This document shows positions 12,301-24,661 of a stretch of 64,000 bases of DNA, piece by piece. Every line of letters starts with the position of its first letter. Positions within the stretch are counted from its first letter, which is position 1. The stretch is taken from the NCBI GenBank assembly GCA_036244855.1, contig BQKZ01001681.1, forward strand, positions 25,991-89,990, in the 5' to 3' direction. The notes below the pieces were generated by a model that was not told where the DNA came from, did no database searches, and saw only the letters and a program-made list of their open reading frames with translations. This DNA is from Temnopleurus reevesii. Taxonomy: Eukaryota > Echinodermata > Echinoidea > Temnopleuroida > Temnopleuridae. Position numbers and translations under genes: made by a program.

Positions 12301-14987
12301 TCGCTTAGCTATAATGTTATCTCATATTAGCACTGGTCCCTTCATATCCATCTTCATAATTTCCCATCTCCTTCATACATTCAGTCTGTCTTATGAGATT
12401 ATACAAAAGCTCATCAATTCTGGAATGATGCGATGCTGGGATAAGTTGGTGCAATCAATCATCGTATTATGTCAGAATCATTTAGTTCTAATTCTGTCAG
12501 AATCCCTTTGTTTCTTGGGATATGGATTGAGTCATCATATCGAAAAAAAACATCAAAACTGGTAGATGTCTTGATATTATCTGCATTATTTACCTACTCC
12601 TTAATGGAAAAGACATACAAAAATATGGTTGAGGTATAATGAATTTATAGCGTTTGTAAATAAAAAAAAATTGTAATCAGGGCTGACGTTTGCTTTTATG
12701 CCAATTTACAGCTGAATTTTCTTTCCTAACCCCCTCCCTTTAGTAAATCTACGTATGTGTGAGATAACTATGGTTAATCTTCAAAAAGTATGTTGGCATG
12801 GAATTGCGCTTCCTGGAAGCACGTATAATTTTCTTTCCTTAAAAAGAATATGCAACATCATATGCTCATTGAATTCTTCAAGTGTGATTATTCAGATAAA
12901 GCGAAAACAAATTCTTACTTAGTCTTGGTGACAAAAAAGTACCCACCATCTAAACGTTCCATTTGCAACAAACATGGATTGGAACTATAGTACACTAAAT
13001 TGAATTGAATACATCAACTTTCTTACAGATGATTCATGCCATTAAAGTGTGTATTTAGAATTACTTTGATTTTGATTTGCTGACAGAAAAAAAATACTAC
13101 AACGAAACAAAAGGATTACCGTGATTTGTCAATGTTGTCAATAATTTTATATGCAGCCCAGTAAAGTGACTGGATATCAGAGGCATACTGAAAGACATAT
13201 GCCTATAACCAAGCCTGATGTTAAATGGATTGTTTATTGGCCATCAATTAGTCTGTGGAGATTGTTTGTGTGGGGATTTCAAGCAACAAACAGTACCAGA
13301 GATTGACCGGTCGAAGGATCTTGGGGGTTTGTTTTAGACTCATCAATCTTAGAAGACGCGACGTGTTGTTTCGGTCAATGATAAAACGCCATCTTGGGTT
13401 CATTTGGATGGAAACAAAGAAGACGGTCAGTCTTCCGTTGTTCAATTGTCTATACCCGTTATCTCAAATAATATGATATTTAACCGAAATTGATATGACA
13501 TATACTTCGAATATGATTTATATGAAGAATAACAATAAACAGTCATTATTAATTATAACTATGTAAATCGCGTTGACAGTGATTTTTTTTTTAATTGACC
13601 TATGCTTCGCCGTTTTAAGGATGTCGGGAACCAAGAATGGAAATTAATTTGCTTGCGAAGATATACACTCTTTGACAAATTTTAGCAAAATTTGACCCAA
13701 ATATAAGCACAGAATTGTATCCAACTTATGGTGGAAAAAAAATTGATAGAAAAAAAAGACCAATTTGTTACGTCATGAATTTAAATGCATGAATGACAAA
13801 AACACATGATTGTATTACGTAATTCCTTTCCGATTTCGATAGCAATAGAAAAACAAGTTAAAAAAACATAAATATCTTATTACAAAAAATAATCTCTTGC
13901 ATGGTTTGACAAAAAAGAAAAATGATACATTCATGAAAACGGTTTGCACGTGCGAACATTCAATCTGCACAGTAATGGGAATTCATTAGTTCAACAGCGT
14001 AACAGTTATACTATTACATTGTCTGAGCATATTAATCCCTTTTAGCAAATTAATTAGGCTATCATTCGGGTCAATTATCATGCAGGCGACCAAGCCCCAG
14101 TAGACTGGTCGAATCAATCAGTTGGAGAAATTAGAAGAGAGGAGGAGAGACTGCAGATGGATTCGATTTGTGTTTGATCAGCTTTGTAGCCTTCTAACAG
14201 GCCATGAGGGTATTACGTAATCATCACACATTCGATGTGCGTGTAGAACATTCTGCTATGCGATGAATAAATCAGCGTTGAAGACTCTGACAAATGTGAT
14301 TATATTTAGCCTGTCTAATTATCTTTGGACTTGCGGACCCAGACCTTTGCCCAGTAAGGTCTTCTATATGTTTGTATATCGCTGATCATGTAGCAATTAA
14401 TCACCTGTATCAGCCGACTGTTTGAATAGACTCCTAAAAATATATTTCCAGTTGGTGAATTAATCAGGGTATGTGTTGGTAAATTCAAAAGATTACTCTG
14501 TTAATCTTCTTGTATTTCGTAGATCCAGAATGTAAATAAAAATATATCACTGTGATCACGTCATATAACGTTGTGTTGACGAGACATGTATCTGTTTGCT
14601 TGCTCCTGTTTTAAGTCGCTTCCTAGAATGATGGCAGAGTTGCAGATTACCAAAGTTTGGGGAAAATTCCCAGTCGTTTCTGAAAGAGAATTATCATACA
14701 ATCGTTTCCATTAGCAGTAACCATTTGACTTATAATGGAGCTTTCCAAGAAATGGCTTGGAAGAATCCATACAGGCGAATTGCCTGCTGACGCGACTATG
14801 TGGACGCGAAACCTTCTTTCGAGTTTATCTTCACAAGATATGAACATATTTGTTATTACAACTAAGGAACACGCTTTGTTCTTTTGACCATTAAATTAAT
14901 AATAATTCCTTGTTTTAACCCATCAGCTCTTTAACACACGCAAATACACACACACACACACACACACACTCGCTCTCTCTCTCTCTC

Positions 14988-15028
<41 letters not shown>

Positions 15029-15611
15029 GTGATGTAACACGTATACTGAAATGTGAAATGATTGTACTTAAGCCGATCGTGCCATGATGTCATACCCCAA
15101 ACAGATGTTACGTAATGATTACCACGGAAGGTGTAAACATACACTGTGTGAGATAGGTGACATTCCCTCTATTTTCAAGGTTATTCATATCAAGCAAACA
15201 ATCATGAAAGTGATGTCCAATTAAAATTGATATCGAAAAAAAGCACGTAACCAAAACGAATTCCATTAATTTGGATTTAGAGTCAACGACACAAACTAAG
15301 TAGAACAAAAAATAAAAAGTCTAAGGTTATCATTGATCATTGCAACATCAAGATTATTCTTGAACAACATAAATTTAATGCACTGATATCTAAACCGCTG
15401 ACTATTTATTTGAAACTTACAAAATGCCAAACAAGAAATATAGAGAGAATGGCCCATTAATACTGCAAGTATCCTGAAATGACGGGATGCATATCAAATG
15501 TTTTCAACCAAACGATAGAAGGAATGATTGTGGTATACATACATCATTCTACATCTTTGGCGGTATTAGAAAGGTCAACTGCATTAGAGATAACTGTATA
15601 TAGCCAGTTAA
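9304..15611. other. no gene seen; one GC-richer block
   Basis: Apart from the microsatellite at 14946, only 10060-10260 stands out: GC-richer, open in one plus-strand frame for 84 codons, with an E2F-like TTTCGCGCC and CCATTTTG words. A B-box-like word (ggttcgagccc near 11828) hints at a SINE remnant. Confidence 0.45.
14946..15023. repeat. compound (AC)n(CT)n microsatellite
   Basis: AC dinucleotides to 14969, then CT dinucleotides with one CGAT interruption to 15023. Confidence 0.9.
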
Positions 15612-15739
15612 GCCCCGGTCACATAGGACTCGGGAAGCAACACGATTCACCCCGATTCGTTGTTCTGAGGCAGTTAACTGTGAATTAACAAAGAGTCGGG
15701 GTGAATCGTGTTGCTTCCGGGGTCTTTTGTGACCGGGGC
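15612..15739. mobile_element. TTAA-flanked MITE, 128 bp
   Basis: The ends GCCCCGGTCAC and GTGACCGGGGC are exact complements, and internal arms (aagcaacacgattcacccc and its complement) extend the foldback to nearly the whole element. A perfect TTAA duplication flanks it (15608-15611, 15740-15743). The low divergence of the arms suggests a fairly recent insertion or selection for the hairpin. Confidence 0.85.
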
Positions 15740-18700
15740 TTAAGATCTTATCTGTATGACATCGAGGCACTGTGACATTAAGTGCAATCGGATCGTATCA
15801 GTATTTGGATGATCTCTCTTCCATCGAGCAAACTTCTGAAATTCCCTCTCTCTTTCTCTCTTTCTCTCTTTCCCTCGCCATCCTTTTCCATCATCATGAT
15901 CATGTTTATCGGTATATACCCATATATACGGTATATGTATTTATGAACAAACCCAGAAAGTAACTACACCCTCTTTCATGTCTTTGAACATATTGAAGTA
16001 GCATAATTATTAATGGAGGTGCTTGGTACTCAACCATACGCGTCGCTTGAAAATCAGTATTATTGAACAATCTATACATGAGTAAAGACACATGAAATGG
16101 AAAAATTCACAATTCTAAAGCCACAAGGTTCTTGTTTTAGGCTGAAAATCAACCACATCATGGATAGACTCTTTGTTGTACACAAATTTAAATGCTTCTT
16201 TTTTGTACTGTTTTGTAATGACAAGTTTCTGACAAATGACAAATTTGCTTTGATTTCTCTTAAAGTTAGTTGAAATTGGGGAATCAAACAAACGAATATT
16301 TTTCTTGAAATTGTGCTCAGTCAAGTATAAAAACACAATTTATCAGGATAAGTAAATTAGGTCTACAGACTATCATCAAGACAAAACGCCATAATTCCAG
16401 TGTACATGCACTTGAAGCATTATTTCACAAATTCTTAGTAGAATAATGAATTAACAAAAAATACCCGATGTCCTCACCTATGCATACTTCGTTCGATCAT
16501 TTTGACTTTGACACACTAGCTCGAAGGAGCAGAATATCATTACCCCTCAAATTTTGGACATCCGCCTGTTTAAAAGTTATGCAATTGTCATAAGGGATGT
16601 AGTCACTCTTTCGATGCGTTTAGTGTCCGTTTGTAATGCGTTATATTTTCTGTATTATTTGCTGATTCGAAAGAAATCTTCAAGAATTGATTATATTTGA
16701 GATAGATTATTACATTGATATGTCTCGATTGCAGATTTATTCAACAAATAGGGTAGATGTTATATTATCAATATACATTCAATGTTATCAATATTTTCTA
16801 TTGAGAAAGATTCCACAAAATATCCAAAATTTAGAAGTGTAATAGACAAATGCAATCACGATATTTGAAGAAAAAAAAATCATAAATAAAGCCATCTGCT
16901 TCATAATTCGGGTTTGATACACCGTTCAATATAAACTTTTCACTATAGAAATGAGAGTGAATAAAAAAAAAATAATATCTTCTGGAGACAGAAGTTTGCA
17001 TGAATCTGAGCGTAAATAATCATGTTGTTTCCGTCTTATCTCGTTGCCATAACGATAAGAAATTTGTATTTCGTGCCGTCGATCAGAATTGAAGAGTTGC
17101 GTAGATGAGGAAGGAAAATTGTGTTCAAATATATCACTTGGTTTGTCATGTTTGAGTAAAGAGTGGTTTGCCGTTTGAGACACGAACATTGCTTGAACAA
17201 AAACGATTGGACGTCAAGAGGGGTATTATTTGATATTCTCGGAATTGAGTATAGACGTATAACAAAAATTAATCGGAGTGTAAAAACAAATGTTTTTAGA
17301 AATGATAACGTTTCTGGTCTTTACTTCTATGTTGTTTGAGGAATTTAAAATATGATTCTAATTGAAAACTCACCAATAAGTTCTGTATTTGTGGATATAA
17401 ATGCATTTATCGTTTCTTCTTCCTTGAAATAGTGAAATATTTTCTCTTTTTATGTATTTTTTTGTAAGAGATAAATCAGTTCCTTTCGTTATAATGATCT
17501 GCAACTAAATGCAACTATCATTACTATCTTTAAAAGTAGCTTTTCATTGGATTCGTCAACAGGTCAAAAGATAGTCAGTTGAGATACCAATTTGTGTTTT
17601 AGAAAGCACCCTCAAATATATTACATTGTAATAGACACTGATAGAGTTGAATATTTTTTCCCTGTCTTTTAGACTAATTTTAAACAAGAGAAACATTATT
17701 CGCAGCTCATGTAGCACGTTCAGAGAAACGTTATGCATCATTAGGCCCATTCAAACATGTTTTAAAGCATTACTTAAAGTTAAGTTTCTCTTATATCGAT
17801 CTAAAAGTTTCCCATATACACCATTCTAGCGAACAACACCTGTATACTCCTTCAACCTCTTAACTTAATTCCCAATTTTCCAGAGGTGTGTATCTTTCTG
17901 AAGCTAGTGATTGTTTTCTCTCTAAACCAGCCAGTCTGATGCTCTCACCAGCAAGGTGTAGTAGGATGTGATGTTTATATGCTCGTGGCGGATCGGGTAG
18001 AGAGTGAGCATGTACATGGGGCCCTGGACAGAAATTTTTTCCACTTAGCTGGGGCGTGTTGTTGTAAAACGAAGCGTCTTTAGGGTAAAGGTGAATGCTA
18101 CTGAACGACAGATGCTCTTTGTACTGGAACTGTTAAAGAAGTCATATATATTGTAACTAGATGAAGAAACACATGACTTCAATCACAAATTACTAAAACG
18201 CATGCTTAAATTACGGGAGATTTTAAAAATCAATCCAATTAGATAGGGTATATTCATACATAATATCTGTATTCTCTTCGTTTTAGACACTAATTCCCGT
18301 AGTATACTGTCTTCAATTCGTATCACGTATGCGGGGAAACGGGGTTCTTCTTAACATTTAAATTAAACTGTACTTTGAAGTAGAATACGTGTAATATCAT
18401 GACAAAATGTTAAATAATCTCTAATTTGATTGGATAAATTAGATTGTACTCACGTGCCAACCGAAAAAATAGGTGAAAGTTTTGATCAAATAAGAATGTT
18501 AAATGTTGATACATTGCAATCCAATATCAGATTGGTTTCAGACTACGGTTTTATCGATTGTATTTCAATCCAAGGAAAAAAAGACACTATACCATATAAA
18601 TGACTATAACGACATGAATGTGCGTTTTCACAATCTTTGCAAATGCATTAAGTATTTTATTGCAGATTTAAGTTTTCTTCTACATCATCACATAGTTTGG

Positions 18701-21700
18701 AAAATGTTAAGTGCTTCTGACTTAACAACATCATGGACTGGCCGTCCAGAAGACACTCCGCCAAACAATAATGTTTTCAAGCATTTGTCTTCAATATTAT
18801 CCCTAACTCACTTAAAATAAGCCTGTCTACTTCGTTTGTAACATGCTGATCAAACACCCCTTCACGGACCAACTTCTCAAGAAACCTGTATAATCCCCCA
18901 TCACATCATCACTACTTCCCCTTCATAAAAGCAAAATCTTCATTGGAATGGATTAAAGTGTACGAAAAAGCTTTCCGTGATGCCATAGAATCACCAAGAC
19001 CCCATCACTATCCCCGCTCTGTACCCAGGACACTCAACTCTCCCAAGACCAGACCGTATTAATACACCCCCCTCTCACAGCCCCCACAATACCCCCACAG
19101 CCCGAGAGTGACCGTACAATTGAAATCTGAGTGGTCACCATTGATGTCCAAACAATAGAAGCCATTAGGGAGTAGCCACAGAGTGAGATCTGATGTCCAT
19201 TGTCTGGACACTCATTTGTCTAGCTTGCTGGACCAAAGAACGGACTTTCTTGACCAGCTTTTTTTTTAAAGGCCCTTGTTTATCCCTCGCGGAGCTTTCG
19301 ACCGGACCCAAGACAAACTGGTAAAAGCTTGATGGCTGCTTTCTTTTATTCCAGGAATAAAGCTCGATTAAAGAGAAGATTTAGTTCTGAAAGGGTCAGG
19401 ATGGATTTTTATTCAACTCTTCTTAACGTTGAAAACCCTTCCCCGGTGTGAGCTTACAAGAAATAAACAAGGATTAAGATAAAAGTTGCTATTTATCAAT
19501 TTTGTTGTGCAAGTTTTGTTTCGAAGTTTGAACTCACAAAGCGCTACACTGCATATTGAATATAGAATACTTTTAGTAGTTGGGGTGGGATTGGAAGCTG
19601 TAAAAGGATATATCCGGTGTTTTGACTTTTCTATCATTTCAGTCATATCGTTAGCTTTTGACTTTTGTTGGTATGAAAATGAAAAACATTTTATAGCAGC
19701 ATTCTGAAGAAGAACATTTCATCATCAAATCCTTTCATCCTGTTCATTCACAACATATCCAGCGAGACGTCAAATACAATGCCAAATGGAATTTACTTTT
19801 TATCAAATTGTTTCTGACATCATCCGGATAATGATAAGTTCATAGAATAACCAACCAGTCTAGTTTTATTCGTTTATTTATTTATTTAATTATTTCCTTC
19901 CTTCTTTCTTTCTTTATTCATGTATACATACCTTTTGTTTCTTGGCCTTCACACCATGATGCGTAGAAAATAAGTCAAAAATACAAACATTAGGTTAAAA
20001 CTACGTTGACATAATTGTTCTGTGACACCCCTTCATGACGAGGGTTATGAATAGCGTGACACCTTGATTTACATTTCATTGAAATGTCGTCTGTTATTTC
20101 ATTGACACTGTTTTGAATAGGGAAATAGTTTTCATTATTGCCCTTTATGAATCAAAACTGTCTGGTATCATAACATAAAATCAAAAGGACGTTCATACTC
20201 TTGTAGTGGTCAACAAAGGTAGCTATCATACCGTCACAGTTGGACTGATTCATTTCAATAGAAGAAAACAGAAGTCGAATTGTGCACTATTGCGATTTGA
20301 CAATTTCATATGTTGCATATTATTACCCTTTATTACCCCCAGCTCCATCACACTCAAATCACCCCTTCATAGTTACACCCGCCACCCATTATAGTTTTAA
20401 TACGTGATCGAACATGTACATATCATGTAGTTTACGGATCCCAAAAAGCTATAGCACCGAGATATGACCCCATTATCAACTTGTTGTTAACATAGTCATC
20501 TTGTTGTCAAAGGAATAAAAGCTCCATTTTCTAAGAGGAATCACGTTTTTATAACATTTTACGAGCCACGGAATATAATTCACCAAACATATTTGGCTCC
20601 ATTTTCATGTACTTGCTAACTGCAAGCCTGTGTTATATGCCTCGTCCCAATCCTGTGCACAGAAACCTTATTTACTGCATCAATGGCTTCTTGGGAATCT
20701 TTTTGTGAATAGAAGAAGAAACTGAAACTCGGACATTCAACTATTGCAGTGATATAATTAGATCTGTAAGTGCGTTTCGACAGCGGTCTGACAACATTCA
20801 GGGCCGGACGTTTTGTGATGCTTGTTCACAATATACATTTGAGGGTATGATCGAAGGTAATGAAAATAGTTTATTTACAATATTTTGAGGTGCTGAAGGT
20901 TCTATAGAGGAATCTCATGTAAAATGCAATTTCTTTTCACCCCACACCACACAGGAGCACACGCGGGGAAAAACATAAACACATCTCTTTCGTCACTCAC
21001 ACCTAATATCTATATCTCTGTTTTTTTTCCCTTTCCTTTCTCCTTTCTCATTTTAGTCCGCGTCTCTTCTTCGCCTTCCTCCTCTCTCTAGATGCCTTCT
21101 CTCATTCAGAAAACATTGTTATTTTCTGCTAAACATATATATCTGTCATATTCATTGGCTTATTTCTGCATCGATGTGTAAGTGTGTCAAATTGACTGCA
21201 GCAACGCCAGGGTGTATAAGTTTCCAGATCATATACAATAATATGATATAACTTTCTTTAAATTTCACATTCAAACACGATATTTGTTATTCATTCAACA
21301 AATATTTGGTAGTTTTGAATATCAATTTCTACTTTGTCCAGGTATGATAATGTTAGTAAGCATGTTGCGAAATATTTTACTTTTTGATATGTCTTTAAAT
21401 GTATGAGAGGATACAACCTCGCGTTAGGCCAAGATACATCCATGATTTAGTCAATGGACAATAAGTGCAGCATGATAACTGGTTACCATGTTGCGATCTA
21501 ACCAAGATTCGTTCATAATGGCGGAAGTAGGATTGGTAGATGGCCTACCCTGCATGGGCAGAATGTTTAGAGGGTTCTTACAGAGCCATTTAGGAAGACA
21601 AGTCTCATGTGAATTAGAATGATAATGCACAGGAAATTAAGTTCTAGCACTGTTCAAATTCAGTAAATCATGTGAAGGGGATAAAAGTGACAAACATTTC

Positions 21701-22047
21701 AGAATTTGTTCGGATGTTTTTCGATACAAACCAATTTCGAGCTGTAAAAACGATGATACCTTACAAAATGCCCTGATGTATTCTCCCAATCTGTCTATGT
21801 GTTCATTTTTCCCTCATTTACTGTCTCTCTTTTCTCTTTTCTTTCTATTTCCACCTTTCTATTTCCATCTTTGTGTTTATACCCCATCCCCTCTACTTTT
21901 CGTCTTTCTCTCCTCATCTCATCAACTTTATTAATGTTCATATTTTTCTTTTTTCTTTCTCCATGTTCTCTGTGTTTCGTTCGTTTTTTCTCTTTACCCG
22001 TTCCATCTTTCGCTCTCACCCCTTCTCTCTCCCACCACCCCCCCCCT

Positions 22048-22050
<3 letters not shown>
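15740..22050. other. no gene seen
   Basis: AT-rich DNA with several runs of A or T and no convincing exon or repeat by eye. Confidence 0.45.

Positions 22051-22092
<42 letters not shown>
22051..22092. repeat. (CT)n microsatellite in a pyrimidine-rich block
   Basis: A pure CT run preceded by a C-rich tract. The plus strand is strongly pyrimidine-biased from about 21800 to 22130. Confidence 0.9.
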
Positions 22093-22093
<1 letters not shown>

Positions 22094-23820
22094 ACTCTCT
22101 CTTTCTTTTCCATTCCCTCCATCAAAACACTTTCTAATCATTCCTGTATGGCTTCCCATATCAAGGCTCGAGCACTCAAGCCCATAACTTCCCTCTTCTA
22201 ACTGTTCAAATATGGCTTCCTGTCTCAGGATATATTTCACCAAGTAATAGTTACATGTTGACATCTCTTTCTCATTTCCCCTCTCATTTTCTACCTCAAT
22301 AATTTATCGAGATTGATGACAAAATGTGTCGAAGCATGAATCTGTCTGGTGCCAGAAATTTCTTTAGAAAATGTGGAGTTACAATGAGGAAGTCAAATTA
22401 TTTGCTTATACATGGAGGTATAGAGGTAGAGTAATGCGTGCAAAGATATATTCCCAAACTCTCCTTGTGATCAAAGCACTTATTTTTTCGTATCTACAGG
22501 CAAAATTTGGATTTCGGATATCCAGTCAAATATTCGATCTTTGGGCTATCATCAGTAGTCGCAATTTGTACAAAGAATAGATAATAATATGTGCGGAAAT
22601 GGTAGGCCTCTATTCTGTGAGCAGACCTTATTTTAATCAATGGCAAAGTGTCTATATTTTAGAACTGTGTTTATAGCATTTTGGTGTGGTAAATGTCCTG
22701 CTACATGACTGGACCTCTTGGAACAACAGAGCTGCTTTGCTCTGAAAGCTCTGGAAGCTATGAGTAAATCTTCCAGTCATTTATTATTCATTCAACCACA
22801 TGTATATATCACTATTATTATTGTCTCATTTGATTTGTGTATTGATTTCATGTGCATACTTTAATTTGTCAGTTTTAAATGGAAAGTAAAATCAAGCCAA
22901 ACAATGTAATAAAACAACTTATTTTGTAATATGTTCTCTAAATGAAATTGTTGATGTACTGTATCAAAAAGGTGAAAACCTTCAAGATATCTAACCCATT
23001 TGAAACTGTCGCCTATTGCATTTTGTGTGGAAAATAACTGCTATGATAATGTTATATTGTTTTGAAAATTACCTTTTTCTTCTATTCCCCATTTCTTTGT
23101 TCTAGTAGTATGCATAATGGGTTATCCAATACTAGGCATGCTGCACTTCATCCTTAGATTTCCTTGTCTACGTGTTCAAGACCGTGCATATCTCCCATCT
23201 GCCTGACCAGTTGGTAAATGGGAAGAAAATCCATCGAAGAGGAAAATAAATAAGGGACGATGCAATTTAGAATTGAATTTACCTGCCTTGGATAATTCCA
23301 TCTATTTATATCAATAAACAGAGAGGGTGAATAGATAGCTACCTGCTCTGTTACTATGGAAACACGGGACTTAGGAGAACCTTTTGAAACCATGGTTATA
23401 GGCACGTCAAAAGGAGGAAACATCAATCGATTTTATACGCACACCCTGGATGAAATCTGAAAAGATTATAAAAATGAAGAAAAAAAGCGGTAGGTTGAAA
23501 ATGTCAGAGGGAGAGGGGGGGGGGGGGGAGTGAGAGAAAAGGTGAGGACAGAAATATATTTGTGTGTGGGGGGAATATATACATGATGATTTGTAAATGC
23601 TTTCAATTGTGTGTGGATATATGGATGAAAATTCATTTGCACTTATAAACTCAATACTAGACAGCAAAGGATGTACATAGAATTAACTTAGTTTGAAATT
23701 GAGATGTCTACAACTGCATATAAATCTTCCCGATCCTACCCCTTTCTGGCCCTCCTTGTCCACCCCATCACCACCCAACATGCACAAAACAATCCCCCAT
23801 CACATTTAATCTAAAACATC

Positions 23821-24661
23821 ATGTGTCCGTGAATCACTCCCAGTCGTGATAGAGTGACAGTATCACCCACTGTCCATGGTGCCCCATGTACACCTTTACC
23901 ATCCAAACCTTTTCTGCCCTCCCCCTTTCTGCCCCTCCCCTCTACTTCCCTATACCATCCCTACCCATCTCCATCCCATACTATCTAGCCAGGGCATCAT
24001 CATGTGTTCGTGAATCACTCGCAGGCGTGATAGAGTGACAGCAGCATACGCGGTCCATGGTGCCCCATGTACACCTTTACCATCCAAACCTTTTCTGCCC
24101 TCCCCCTTTCTGCCCCTCCCCTCTACTTCACTATACCATCCCTACCCATCTCCATCCCATACTATCTAGCCAGGGCATCATCATGTGTTCGTGACTCACT
24201 CGCAGGCGTGATAGAGTGACAGCATCATACGCGGTCCATGATGCCCCATGTACACGTGTACATATTCAACAACCTACCCCTTTCTGCCCCCCCCCCACCC
24301 ACTCCACCCCACCCCATCCTTACCCCCACCACCACCCTAACCCATCCCTATCCCCAACATAACCCCCACCACACCCCATCCCAGGCATCATGTGTCCGTG
24401 ACTCACTCTAAGCCGTGATGGAGTGACAGCAGCATACGCGGCCCATGATGCCCCATGTACATGTGTACATATTCAACAACCTACCCCTTTCTGCCCCACC
24501 CACCCACTCCACCCCACCCCATCCTTACCCCATCACCACCCTAGCCCATCCCTACCTCACCCCACCCACCCCCCACCACACCCCATCCCAGGCATCATGT
24601 GTCCGTGACTCACTCTAAGGCATGATAGAGTGACAGCATCATACGCGGTCCATGATGCCCA
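23821..24661 (+). repeat. tandem repeat, four-plus copies, 181- and 207-bp units
   Basis: The marker word atgtgt(c/t)cgtga starts at 23821, 24002, 24183, 24390 and 24597, so successive units measure 181, 181, 207 and 207 bp. Each unit has a conserved core (gtga-tcactc, gtgat-gagtgacag, ggtccatg-tgccccatgtacac) followed by a C-rich, polypyrimidine-like stretch where the length difference lies. A diverged C-rich lead-in begins near 23735, and the last copy breaks off near 24661. No coding sequence. Confidence 0.9.

Noticed and set aside
12044..12565. 173-codon plus-strand frame
   Set aside because: Composition follows the AT-rich background, it has no recognisable motif, and no splice or promoter context supports it.
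15479..15770. Open frames of about 70 codons on both strands
   Set aside because: They arise from the two arms of the TTAA MITE at 15612-15739.
21799..22137. 112-codon Ser/Phe/Leu-rich frame
   Set aside because: Produced by a pyrimidine-rich tract ending in (CT)n; no protein-like complexity.
23821..24661. CRISPR-like array
   Set aside because: Units are about 200 bp and repeated throughout, without short repeats and unique spacers; the DNA is eukaryotic.
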